This document shows positions 1-9,343 of a DNA stretch of 64,000 nucleotides, piece by piece. Numbering within the stretch: the first letter of the stretch is position 1; each line of letters opens with the position of its first letter. Position numbers and translations under genes: made by a program. The notes under the pieces are model-generated. The model was given only the letters and a program-made list of their open reading frames with translations, was not told the origin of the DNA and did not search any database. Source of the stretch: Acidobacteriota bacterium (lineage in GTDB: Bacteria; Acidobacteriota; Vicinamibacteria; Marinacidobacterales; Marinacidobacteraceae); assembly GCA_009835985.1 (NCBI GenBank), contig VXWI01000038.1:1-64000 (forward strand), read 5' to 3'.

Positions 1-739
1 CCTCCGGCCCCTTCCGCCGCTCCATCAACTCATCGAGTCCGGCAAGGTCGTCGCCCTCAACATGCCCGCCGGGGCCAACCCCGCGCTCTCCCGCACCATC
101 GGCGTCATGCTCAAGAACACTTGGCTCCAGACGCTGCTCACCCGTCCGGCCCAGATCAAGACCAACCCCAACCGCTACTTCCGGCCCGCGGTCTTCCTCT
201 GCGACGAATACCAGTCCTTCGCCTCCGTGGGAGAGGACGACCCCGCCGGCGACGAAAAGGCCTTCGCCCTCACCCGCCAGTGCCGCGTCATCCCCATCGT
301 CGCCACCCAGTCCATCAGCTCGCTCAGGAGCGTCCTGTCCGGCGAGAACGCCTGGCGCACGCTGCTCCAGACCCTCCGGACCAAGGTCTTCCTCTCCCTC
401 AGCGACGACGCGAGCGCCGATCAGGCCTCCAACATGTGCGGCAAGGTCCTCCGGCTCTCCCCGTCTTACTCCTTCACGGAATCGGCCAAGCCCGGCTTCT
501 CGGTCATCACCGCCCGCGCCGGCGGCGCGAAGGGCTCCCTCGGGACCTCGAAGTCCTACCGCGAGCAGCGGGAGCCGCTGTTCCACTCCCGCACCTTCTC
601 CCTCCTGGAGAACTGTCAGGCCATCGTCCTCCCCTATGACGGGACCAACGCCCGGTCCGCCACCCGCGCCTATCTCAAGCCGCACTACCTCCCCCGCGAG
701 CGCCCTTACTGGCGGGCGCGGGAAGCCGGCCAGATATGA
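1..739 (+). CDS. Type IV secretion/conjugative coupling protein (TraG/TraD/VirD4-like ATPase), C-terminal part, truncated by window start
   Basis: ORF is open to the window edge; FLCDEYQSFAS (Walker B-like), RQCRVIPIVATQSISSL and LRTKVFLSLSDDASADQASNMCGK resemble the TraM-recognition/ATPase C-terminus of coupling proteins. Confidence 0.72.
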   Translation, partial: LRPLPPLHQLIESGKVVALNMPAGANPALSRTIGVMLKNTWLQTLLTRPAQIKTNPNRYFRPAVFLCDEYQSFASVGEDDPAGDEKAFALTRQCRVIPIVATQSISSLRSVLSGENAWRTLLQTLRTKVFLSLSDDASADQASNMCGKVLRLSPSYSFTESAKPGFSVITARAGGAKGSLGTSKSYREQREPLFHSRTFSLLENCQAIVLPYDGTNARSATRAYLKPHYLPRERPYWRAREAGQI

Positions 740-866
740 GCATGCGCCTGCTCACCGCGGTCGGCGCGGGGGTCTGGCTGAAGTCTCCTGGAGACTGCCG
801 CGTTATCATGGCTAACGGTCGCTTGGGATCCGCACCGATCTCCCACGAGGACACCAGCAGCGTCTG

Positions 867-1598
867 ATGGCGGAATACGACCTGCCCGCCGGCCCGGCCG
901 AACTCTTCGAAGCCGTGCGCGGCACCCTCGGCGAGTACCTTGGCGGCCAACACCACATGCGGCTCGGCGGCGGGACGGCGCTTGCCGCCCGGTGGGCGCA
1001 CCGTCACAGCACCGATGTGGATCTCTTCATTGGATCCGCACCCTACGATCGCCTCTTCACCGAACGGCTCTCGTTCCGCGACCATGTACAGCGCCATCTG
1101 GGCGCTCATGCCGTCGATATCGATGCTGGGCTCGCCACGATCCACTTCCGCCAGAACGATCAGCTTGGTGAAGTAACCCTCGCCACCAGCCCTCCTCTCA
1201 CCCGGCTTCCGGCATCCTCGGACACGGTCCGCAACACCCCCGTTCACCTGGAAGCAACCGCCGAGATCCTCGCCAAGAAGCTCCACTACCGCATGTTCCT
1301 GCAGGGGCGGCTCCTCCCGCGCGACCTCTACGACCTGGCAATGGCCAGGGAACACGAGCCCGGCTCACTCCACTCCGCGCTACGCGCTGTCGATACTCCC
1401 GATCTCCGAGCGATCCAGGCGCAGCTGCACTCGTTGCCTGACCGCTGGCTGGCAAGCCATGGCCGGCCACTCATCAGGCCGGTCAGCCGCCATGCCGCTT
1501 CCAACGCTGTCCGCATCACCGATGAGATCATCACGGACGCAATCCGGTCCAGGGGGCCGTCCCGATCGTTCCGAACCGACACCCCCTGGGAACGCTGA
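867..1598 (+). CDS. AbiEii/AbiGii-type nucleotidyltransferase toxin family protein
   Basis: RLGGGTALAARWAHRHSTDVDLFI matches the GG(T)ALA...H R.S.DxD nucleotidyltransferase core; EILAKKLHYR...RDLYDLA is typical of the family. Confidence 0.8.
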   Translation: MAEYDLPAGPAELFEAVRGTLGEYLGGQHHMRLGGGTALAARWAHRHSTDVDLFIGSAPYDRLFTERLSFRDHVQRHLGAHAVDIDAGLATIHFRQNDQLGEVTLATSPPLTRLPASSDTVRNTPVHLEATAEILAKKLHYRMFLQGRLLPRDLYDLAMAREHEPGSLHSALRAVDTPDLRAIQAQLHSLPDRWLASHGRPLIRPVSRHAASNAVRITDEIITDAIRSRGPSRSFRTDTPWER

Positions 1599-1611
1599 GG
1601 GCACACAACCA

Positions 1612-2238
1612 ATGCTCGATCTCGTGAAGATCCGTCACTTCTACTTCCGTCCTCCGCCCGACGACCCGGAACACGAATCGACTCCTGAAGAGCTGTGGGC
1701 GGCCGCGGAACGCCAGGCGGTCGAGGAATGTCTGCTCCGGGCCGGCGATCCGAGAGCCGCGGGCCTCGGCGAACACGGTTCTCTCATCGGCGGGCCGGAC
1801 AAACCCGCCCGCTGCTTCGGTTTCAATCCCGAGAAACGCCTTCCCCGGAACCCTCTTCCGTTGAGATGCTTCGATCATCCTCGCGCCCGCGCCGCACCGC
1901 CCGCGACACCAGAGAATCCGGACCTGTTCTTTGCCGGTCTTTCCGCCAGCTATCTCGCGGGGTATCCGAACCGCCCCCATGGCGCCGCGCTCGGCCGGAT
2001 GTTCCGCTCGGCCGACCTCACCCCAGTCGAGCGCGACCAGCTCTGGCACATCTTCGCCTGCATCCATACGAAGAACCTCGTTCGTCTGCTCGCGCGGGGC
2101 GGCCTCTCCATCTACCAGATCGCCCGCGCCATCCACCTCTCTCGTGCCCGGTTCGGCAACGTCGCTGCCTGGATCAACCAGTTCGCCGCGCGCCCCGAAT
2201 CCACCAACCACTCGGCGCAATCACCTGTATCCGCCTAG
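1612..2238 (+). CDS. Hypothetical protein with possible C-terminal HTH-like segment
   Basis: ATG at 1612 in the 1459-2238 frame; GGLSIYQIARAIHLSRARFGNVAAWI looks HTH-like; directly follows the AbiEii gene. Confidence 0.55.
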   Translation: MLDLVKIRHFYFRPPPDDPEHESTPEELWAAAERQAVEECLLRAGDPRAAGLGEHGSLIGGPDKPARCFGFNPEKRLPRNPLPLRCFDHPRARAAPPATPENPDLFFAGLSASYLAGYPNRPHGAALGRMFRSADLTPVERDQLWHIFACIHTKNLVRLLARGGLSIYQIARAIHLSRARFGNVAAWINQFAARPESTNHSAQSPVSA

Positions 2239-2405
2239 TGGCGGAATACGAGATGCTGGCCGGCCGGAGAGGCGGCCTGGAACCGCACCAACGCGGCACC
2301 CCAGAAGGCGCGGCTTCGTCACACCGGAACGCGGCCAGTGCGGGGCTGCAACGACCGACGGCTGAGCTATCTTTCGGTGCCGATCCTTCGGCAAGAAAAA
2401 CCGAG

Positions 2406-3491
2406 ATGAACACCGTGTTCAACATCAATCCTGCCCGGCGCGGACGCACGACGGGGAGGGAACGGCTCCACGAGTTCATTGAATGCGAGGGCCGTCCCGA
2501 AGCAGCGCCGATTCGCGACTGGATCGAGGATTGGTACCGCCAGCTCCCCAGAGAGAAGCAGTCAGACATCCGAGCACGGCTCCGTAGCGGTCGGCCCGAC
2601 CGCTTTACCGAGGCCTACTTCGAACTACAGATGTTTGCACTACTGAAGACCAGCCGACATCAGGTGTCCGTGGAGCCGATGCTCTCCAGTGGTAGGTATA
2701 TGCCTGACTTCCTGGCAAAACATGGGAGCGAAGCCTTCTACCTTGAGGCCACAGTGTGCGGACAAGGCGACCAGAATGCTGGAAAACTCAGGGGCAATGT
2801 GAACGAAAACGATGCCGTGGAAAAGATCAGGTCGGCGATGCAAGAGGAAGAGGTCCACCTGCACTCGAACCTGTGGCTAAGAGCCCAAGGCAATCTGGAC
2901 CGCACGATCTCGAAGAGAAAGATCGGCAAGCCGTTCATCGACCTCATTAGGCGCTCGAGCGCTGAGGAGGTAGAACAGTCCCTTGAATCAAGACTCCCCC
3001 TCCAGGAGGTGTTCAAGTGCGGCACTTGGTCACTGCGAGGCGTCCTGCGCCCACCACCCGTGAAGGGCACCGTCGGACACATCTGGGGACCGGCCCGCTC
3101 GGCAGTGGGCGATGCTTCCGATGCGATCGGCACAAGCCTCGTCAAGAAGGCGAAAGAATGGCGACGGAAGGGACCGGGCAGCGACGGGATCCTCGTGATT
3201 GCCCTGTCGGTCTGCCACAGTCAGTATTCCTGGAATGACGGAGACGAGATTCGGGCGATCGCGGGAGATCCATCGAACGAAGCGCCAACTGCACCATGGC
3301 GAGACGAGCTGCGCGACGTTACAGGCGTCCTGTTCGTCGGCAACGTGTCTCTCGGCAGAGAGCTAGGAACCAAGGCGAGGCTGGTTCAGAATCCCGACCG
3401 AAGTCTGCCGGAGTCCCTCACGTTCCTTACCATGGAGCGAAAGCTGGCAGAACTCACAGGATTCAGCGGACGCATGATGCGGGATCAGTGA
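2406..3491 (+). CDS. Hypothetical protein, possible PD-(D/E)XK-like nuclease fold
   Basis: ATG 2406 (MNTVFNINPARRG...); E...YMPDFLAKHGSEAFYLEATV spacing resembles a degenerate PD-...-ExK core; flanks an R-M system. Confidence 0.5.
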   Translation: MNTVFNINPARRGRTTGRERLHEFIECEGRPEAAPIRDWIEDWYRQLPREKQSDIRARLRSGRPDRFTEAYFELQMFALLKTSRHQVSVEPMLSSGRYMPDFLAKHGSEAFYLEATVCGQGDQNAGKLRGNVNENDAVEKIRSAMQEEEVHLHSNLWLRAQGNLDRTISKRKIGKPFIDLIRRSSAEEVEQSLESRLPLQEVFKCGTWSLRGVLRPPPVKGTVGHIWGPARSAVGDASDAIGTSLVKKAKEWRRKGPGSDGILVIALSVCHSQYSWNDGDEIRAIAGDPSNEAPTAPWRDELRDVTGVLFVGNVSLGRELGTKARLVQNPDRSLPESLTFLTMERKLAELTGFSGRMMRDQ

Positions 3492-3741
3492 ACTCGCGAG
3501 CTTGGTCTTCGGAGCGGGTGAAGCTCTGGAGTGCAGAAAAGGGAGCTTTGGCCGGTCGGCCGTACTCAGATCGCGCATGGAGTTGTGACGCGCGACGGGC
3601 CGCCGTGCGGTTCCCTGCCGGGTGATGCTCTAGCCGAATGGTGCAAAGTCTTCCTAGACGAATGATCGCGGCGGTGCTGGGAACGTGCGGGACCGGCGCG
3701 GAAAACCTTCCTCTCCGGATGCCGTCAAGGGACGGCGATCT

Positions 3742-4950
3742 TCACGCAGAATGCGTTCCGCGTTCCGACGAGCTGGTCTGGAACAACTCGGACACGAGAG
3801 ACGCCATCAGCGCTGCAGCAACCCTTGTACGGGATTCCCCCAACCGGACGACCGCGCGCGCCGCCTTGACAGTCTCCGTGTACCGGTGCTGAAGGGTGAG
3901 CGGCGGAAGCGGAATCCTGACACGTCCGAGGAGGTCGATGCTGATGTTGTAGTTGCCTGCGGTAGTTCGTGTCAGCCGTAACAAGATCTGCCGCATTGTC
4001 GGTAGCGCGAGTGCGGCAGAGACGTATTCCGGATAAACCGGCTCACTCCTCCTAAACCGCGCTCGGATCAGGTAGGACGCGTACGCGGCGTCTCGGTACT
4101 CGGAGAATACGGCGCAACGACCGATGTACTCGGGGTTGCCGTTAGTACGCACGAACAGAATGTCACCACGCGCCAGTTTCAGCTTCTCGCGTTCGTCTCC
4201 AAGGAGCGTGATGAATTTGAGATTGGTCCAATTCACGCCGCCGTGGAGGACATTTGGAATGCGCAGGACGGGAAGAGCGTCTTCGCTATCGGGCCGGTCG
4301 AAACACTTGCGAGAGGTTCCGTAGCGAAATTCCTGCACGAGATCCGCCAGTGGGCGGACTTCCCACCCCATCGGGTTCTCAACCGGATCGCCAAACATCC
4401 GGACGAACAGCGCCGGCACGAACTCGCGCAATCGGTCGGCGGCTCGCCGGCGCAGCGCCTGGATTCGCGCAGCCCGGTTCAGGATGTCCACGATCCGCCG
4501 CTGTTCGTCTAGTGGCGGGAGCGGCGCGGGCATGGACATGAGCGCCTTCATGTCGGCACGGGGCATCCGCGATCCGGTGACTGAGGACATGGCGAACGCG
4601 ACGGTCTCCCTGCGCCGAAGCAGGTACGCCAGAAAACCGCGATCGACGCCGGGCCGTGGGAGCAACGGGACCAGCTCCGTCGAGCACCTGCCGGCGAACT
4701 CAGGCGTAGCTACCTTGTTCAGGTACGGGCGGAGCTTGGCGTAGAGCACATGGCGGTCGTCGAAGCGAAACGACGTGCTCTTCCCCTCGCCGACGCGGGA
4801 GCGAGTGTCGAGGTTCACGGCACCGGTACCAGAAGCGACGTTCTCGACGCCCAAAAGCGGCAGGCGCGCCGCGTCGGGGTCGTCCGGTCGAAGTCCTCGG
4901 CGATCTAAGTCGCAGAGCTCGGCGAGTGGCACGATTCGCGGGCTCATCAC
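3742..4950 (-). CDS. hsdS: Type I restriction-modification system specificity subunit S
   Basis: Two target-recognition-like halves with LPPLDEQRRIVDIL and LPPLTLQHRY repeats; overlaps hsdM by 4 bp. Confidence 0.88.
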   Translation of the reverse strand: MMSPRIVPLAELCDLDRRGLRPDDPDAARLPLLGVENVASGTGAVNLDTRSRVGEGKSTSFRFDDRHVLYAKLRPYLNKVATPEFAGRCSTELVPLLPRPGVDRGFLAYLLRRRETVAFAMSSVTGSRMPRADMKALMSMPAPLPPLDEQRRIVDILNRAARIQALRRRAADRLREFVPALFVRMFGDPVENPMGWEVRPLADLVQEFRYGTSRKCFDRPDSEDALPVLRIPNVLHGGVNWTNLKFITLLGDEREKLKLARGDILFVRTNGNPEYIGRCAVFSEYRDAAYASYLIRARFRRSEPVYPEYVSAALALPTMRQILLRLTRTTAGNYNISIDLLGRVRIPLPPLTLQHRYTETVKAARAVVRLGESRTRVAAALMASLVSELFQTSSSERGTHSA

Positions 4951-6575
4951 TCGACTGCCTCCTGAACGGCGGCGGCCAAGTCGTCGATCTCGCTGAGGAT
5001 CTCGTTCTCGATGGCCTTCAGGTCGTCGAGGATCTCTAGCGGGTCACGATGGTCCACCTGCGTCCGACCCTGCGGTCGGTACCTCCCGGCGCTTAGGTTG
5101 AAGTCGGCCTCACGGATGGCGTCCGCCCCGGCGAACCACCACTTCTCGGTCCAGTCCGTCTCCGGGTCGCGTTGGCTCCAAGCCGTCTGTCGCACCTGAC
5201 AATGCCGGAAAGCCGTCACGAGACTGGGGAGGTCGTCGTCGTCGATCGGGGTGTCGTGGTTGGCGTCCAGTTTGAAGCCGTCGTTGTCGGCATGCAGGAA
5301 CATCACCCGCTCAGTGGCCCCACCCTTGCGAAACACCAGTACGGACGTCTTGACACCCGAATACGGGTTGAACGCGCCGGCGGGCAGCGACAGCACTGCT
5401 TCGACGCGGTTGTTCTCGATGAGCCTGCGGCGCAACTCTCGATGGGCGCCAGTTGAGCCGAACAGGACGCCCTCGGGCACCACGACGCCGCACCGACCGC
5501 CGTCCTTCAAGTGGTTCAGCATGTACTGCAGGAACAGCAGTTCCGTCTGCCGCGTCCTTCCAACCCTCACGTCCTCGACGATCCGGTCCGTGTCCACCCG
5601 CCCTGAGAACGGCGGATTGGCGAGCACGATGTCGAAGCCCTGCACCGGTAGCCTAAGCTCCGCCTTCGTCGCCCGGTCCAGCGAGCGGGTCAGAGCGTCC
5701 CGTCGAAGGATGCGCACCCTGTCCAGCCCACGCAGGGACAGGTTCATTGTGGCGAGTCGGACCATCCGCGGGTCCACCTCGTTGCCGAACAGCGTCGCCT
5801 CGTGCAACTGCCGCACAGCGGCGCGGCTCATTGTGTCGCCGAGCCCGCGCCGAATTGTCTTGCCGTCCACCTCGATCTCCTCGATGCCAGCGTCCGAGGA
5901 GTTCGTGAGCCGGATGTGGTCGTAAGCACCGACCAGGAACCCCGCCGTTCCTGCTGCCGGGTCGTGGACCGTCTCGCCGAGCCTGGGATCGACAAGCTGG
6001 ACCATGGTGCGGATGACGTGGCGGGGTGTGCGGAACTGCCCCAACTCGCCCGCCTGCCGGATCTGCCGCAACACGTGCTCGAACAGATCGCCCTTGGTGT
6101 CGGCGTCCACCAGTTCAAGATGTAGATCATTGACGTGGCTGACGACCTGGGAGAGCACGGTCGGCTCGTCGATCACGAGCCGTGCATCCGCCATGAAGTC
6201 GGTGACTCCCCCGGCGGCGATCCCAGCGTGGAACGGGAAGACTTCCTCTCGTACCCACGACACGAGTCTCTGACCGTTCAGTGCGTTCGCCCAGTCGGAC
6301 CAGCGCAGCGTCTCGCGCGGGACCGATGCCGATCCGGGCTCGCGAGCGTTGCGCGGATTCCGCAGCGTCCATTCGCCAGCGAACGCGCCAGGATACGGGT
6401 TCGCACCGGGCCGCTGGGCCGCCCGAACCCGTGCCGCGTCCGCCGCCTCGAACATATAGAAGTAGATGAGGAAGCTCAGCTGCTCGGCGTTCTGGGCCGG
6501 ATCTGGGTAGCCCCCGGCGAACAGGTAGTCGCGAATCCGGTCGATGGCGCGCCGGAGTTCCGGTGTCAGAGGCAT
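4947..6575 (-). CDS. hsdM: Type I restriction-modification system N6-adenine methyltransferase subunit M
   Basis: DPAAGTAGFLVGAY (motif I), DIVLANPPFSG (NPPF motif IV), GQFRTPRHVIRTMVQLVDP; ATG taken at 6575. Confidence 0.92.
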   Translation of the reverse strand: MPLTPELRRAIDRIRDYLFAGGYPDPAQNAEQLSFLIYFYMFEAADAARVRAAQRPGANPYPGAFAGEWTLRNPRNAREPGSASVPRETLRWSDWANALNGQRLVSWVREEVFPFHAGIAAGGVTDFMADARLVIDEPTVLSQVVSHVNDLHLELVDADTKGDLFEHVLRQIRQAGELGQFRTPRHVIRTMVQLVDPRLGETVHDPAAGTAGFLVGAYDHIRLTNSSDAGIEEIEVDGKTIRRGLGDTMSRAAVRQLHEATLFGNEVDPRMVRLATMNLSLRGLDRVRILRRDALTRSLDRATKAELRLPVQGFDIVLANPPFSGRVDTDRIVEDVRVGRTRQTELLFLQYMLNHLKDGGRCGVVVPEGVLFGSTGAHRELRRRLIENNRVEAVLSLPAGAFNPYSGVKTSVLVFRKGGATERVMFLHADNDGFKLDANHDTPIDDDDLPSLVTAFRHCQVRQTAWSQRDPETDWTEKWWFAGADAIREADFNLSAGRYRPQGRTQVDHRDPLEILDDLKAIENEILSEIDDLAAAVQEAVE

Positions 6576-6585
6576 GGCGGAAGAG

Positions 6586-8727
6586 TCACGGCGCGGTCCG
6601 GTCGTCGTCCCTCTCGGAGTCGGACACGCCGGCCTGCCCAAACACGGCCGCGTTGAAGCTGGCGATCAGGTGGTCGAGAGCCGACTGCCCTCCGAAGACC
6701 CGCCGCGCCTGGTCGTAACCGCCAAGCCCGGTGAAGGGGTGCTCATCGAAGTCGTAGTCGCCGAACGCGTCCATATGCATCGCGTCGGCCCGGATCCGGC
6801 TTCCGATCAAGCTGGCCCAGCGCTCCTGCTCTGCGTCGAGGTTCTGGCCGCCGCGCCATGCCTCGAAGCGCAAACCAACCTCGGCCGCGCGGGTGTCGTG
6901 CTCAGCAGTTCGGACGATCCGGCCATGCTCGTCCAGTGTCAGCCAGTCGCGACTCGCGGGATCGATCTGATCGTCAACGTTGAGCGTCAGCAGCATGCGC
7001 GGCTCGAGGCGCGCGGGTGCCGTCTGTGCCAGAACTTCTCCGCCGCTTCCGATGTCGTCATCGTCGTCGCCGTGGAACTCCGTCACGCCCACGAAATCGA
7101 AGATCGTGAAGTGGGTCTTGCCGATGTGCGGAGCCTTCCGGGTGCCGCGCCCGCGCATCTGCCGGTAGAGGATGGCGCTTGCCGTGAACCGCGCCATGAC
7201 CAGACTGACCACCTCGGGGCAGTCGAAGCCGGTATCGAGCATGTTGACGCTCACCAGGATCTTGGGGAACTCCTCCTCCTTGAACCGCTTGATGATGGCG
7301 CTCGCGTCCGGGGCCGGGCCGCCGCCGATATCGCTGACCACGAAGTCTGCATAGCGCGTCGAGGGTTGCGGCTTCAGGTCGGCGAAGTGCTCGTCGAACA
7401 TTGCCGCAAGCGTCTCGGCATGGCGCTTCGTTACCGCGAACACGATGGTCTTTCCCCGCGTCGGCCGTTGTCGCATTCCGTCCTTTCCCGTGAACCCCTT
7501 CTCGTGGGCATCGCGGAACTCCCGTACGATTGCCCGGTTGCGTTCCGGGATGGTGAACGCCCGCTCCAGCGCCCGCGGATCCACGATGATGGGGTCGGAC
7601 TGTTCGAACAGCTTCTCGAATTCGACCCGCGCCGCCGAGTCCATCGCCGTCCAGTCGAGGTCCCGGCGTGCCACCTCGAACCCCTCCTCGGCGGCAGTCT
7701 TGACCGTCATCGCCTTGTAGATGCGGTACGGGACCAGGTGTCCCTCGTCGATCGCCTCGCGAAGGGTGTACCGGAAGGTCGGCTCCACGAGTTCGAAGAA
7801 CCGCAGCGTGTCACGGACGAAGCGGCCGTCCTCGGTGTCCGGTAGCAGGTCGGCCTCGGCCCTGCATGGTGTCGCGGTCAGGCCGAGTTGGACGGCGTCG
7901 AAGTGCCGGAGTGTCCCGCTCCATTTCCCGTAGATCGAGCGGTGGCACTCGTCCGTGATCACAAGGTCGAAGTAGCCCGACGACAGATCGCGGTAATCGG
8001 TGATCATTGTCTGCAACGTCGCGATCGTGATCCGCTTTGTCCGGTCGAAACCCCGGCCCGGTCGGAGCACGTGGCAGGGGTAGTCACGCAGATGGTCGTT
8101 GAAGGCGTCCTCGGCTTGTCCGGCAAGGGCGATGCGGTCCACGAGAAAGAGGACCCGAGTCACGATGCCCGCCTCGAACAGTCTCTTGACGAACGCCGCC
8201 GCCATCCGGGTTTTGCCGGTGCCGGTCGCCATCTCCACGAGCAGCTTGCGCCGACCACGCGAAACCTCGGCAGTCAACGCCTCGATGCAGGCGATCTGGT
8301 AATCACGATCCACGATCCGCCGATCGATCTCGACACTGGACAGGTCCAGCCGATTCCTGCGGGCAGCAATCCGCCGCTCCAGGTCGTCCGGGGCGTAGAA
8401 GGTGGCGATCTTGCGGGCGTGAGCGTCGGTCTCGCGGTCCAGGAACCAGACCTCTTCCCCGTTCGACAAGAACACGAACGGCACGCCGAGCTGCTTGGCG
8501 TAGTGGCGCCCCTGACCCTGCGCCGCGATGGGGTTGACCCTGGCACCCTTGGCTTCGATCACCGCAACGGGCCGACCGGCACGGTCGCACAGTGCATAGT
8601 CAGCCCGCGAACCGTCTGGGAGCGTGTGCTCAAAGAGGACGCTTACGCCGTCGGTGAGATTCCAACTCGCATCCTCAAGGAGCGCATCGATCTTGACGCG
8701 GGAGAAGGCTTCGGTCGTTCGGCTCAT
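6586..8727 (-). CDS. hsdR: Type I restriction endonuclease subunit R (HsdR_N nuclease + DEAD/DEAH helicase)
   Basis: DYALCDRAGRPVAVIEAKG (nuclease), EMATGTGKTRMAAA (Walker A), DECHRS (DEAH-like box), MRGRGTRKAP (motif VI). Confidence 0.9.
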   Translation of the reverse strand: MSRTTEAFSRVKIDALLEDASWNLTDGVSVLFEHTLPDGSRADYALCDRAGRPVAVIEAKGARVNPIAAQGQGRHYAKQLGVPFVFLSNGEEVWFLDRETDAHARKIATFYAPDDLERRIAARRNRLDLSSVEIDRRIVDRDYQIACIEALTAEVSRGRRKLLVEMATGTGKTRMAAAFVKRLFEAGIVTRVLFLVDRIALAGQAEDAFNDHLRDYPCHVLRPGRGFDRTKRITIATLQTMITDYRDLSSGYFDLVITDECHRSIYGKWSGTLRHFDAVQLGLTATPCRAEADLLPDTEDGRFVRDTLRFFELVEPTFRYTLREAIDEGHLVPYRIYKAMTVKTAAEEGFEVARRDLDWTAMDSAARVEFEKLFEQSDPIIVDPRALERAFTIPERNRAIVREFRDAHEKGFTGKDGMRQRPTRGKTIVFAVTKRHAETLAAMFDEHFADLKPQPSTRYADFVVSDIGGGPAPDASAIIKRFKEEEFPKILVSVNMLDTGFDCPEVVSLVMARFTASAILYRQMRGRGTRKAPHIGKTHFTIFDFVGVTEFHGDDDDDIGSGGEVLAQTAPARLEPRMLLTLNVDDQIDPASRDWLTLDEHGRIVRTAEHDTRAAEVGLRFEAWRGGQNLDAEQERWASLIGSRIRADAMHMDAFGDYDFDEHPFTGLGGYDQARRVFGGQSALDHLIASFNAAVFGQAGVSDSERDDDRTAP

Positions 8728-8777
8728 GCGCCTCGTCGTGGATCAATGAACGGCGACGCCCCTGCGAGCCCGCGCGA

Positions 8778-9038
8778 TCAGTCCAGTGGCGGGATCCTTC
8801 CAGGCGCTTCCCCGCGCCTCGCCCGCTTCCAGGCAGCGAGCAGTTCATCCCGATGCAACGCGGCCCACTCCAACACGAGCCGCCGAGCCGTGCGGGGCAG
8901 TTCGCCGCGATTGATCGCCAGATCGTCGATATCAATCACTGCATCGTGGCTGCCACATCTTGCGTGGAAGTGCGGCGGCTCGTGGTCGCGGAAGAAGATC
9001 TGAATGACGATCCCATAGAAGCGGCTTACCTCAGGCAC
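8778..9038 (-). CDS. DUF4160 domain-containing protein
   Basis: MPEVSRFYGIVIQIFFRDHEPPHFHARCG, typical DUF4160 N-terminus. Confidence 0.82.
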   Translation of the reverse strand: MPEVSRFYGIVIQIFFRDHEPPHFHARCGSHDAVIDIDDLAINRGELPRTARRLVLEWAALHRDELLAAWKRARRGEAPGRIPPLD

Positions 9039-9339
9039 TGCAGGAGCGCTCTCTCAGGCCGGGCCAGATGTCCTCCGGGGACTTGCCCGTGATCTCAAGG
9101 TAGAGCGCCTCGGGACACAGATCGATCTCATTCCTCCACGCGATTTCGCCAAGTTCGCCGATCCGCACGTCTTCAAAGAAACCCCGGTCCAGCCACGCCG
9201 CGAAAACCCCCCTTCCGGCCACATCCGAAAGGTCGATCTCGCCTTCCACCCCGTCCTCGTACCGGAGCCAGATGCAAAATCCGGCGCGGGGCTCGACATC
9301 CACTGGCCTCAGTCGGGCGGATCCTGTTGGTGAACTCAT
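9031..9339 (-). CDS. DUF2442 domain-containing protein
   Basis: LRYEDGVEGEIDLSDVAGRGVFAAW...IAWRNEIDLCPEALYLEITG; overlaps the DUF4160 gene by 8 bp. Confidence 0.8.
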   Translation of the reverse strand: MSSPTGSARLRPVDVEPRAGFCIWLRYEDGVEGEIDLSDVAGRGVFAAWLDRGFFEDVRIGELGEIAWRNEIDLCPEALYLEITGKSPEDIWPGLRERSCSA

Positions 9340-9343
9340 GGTC

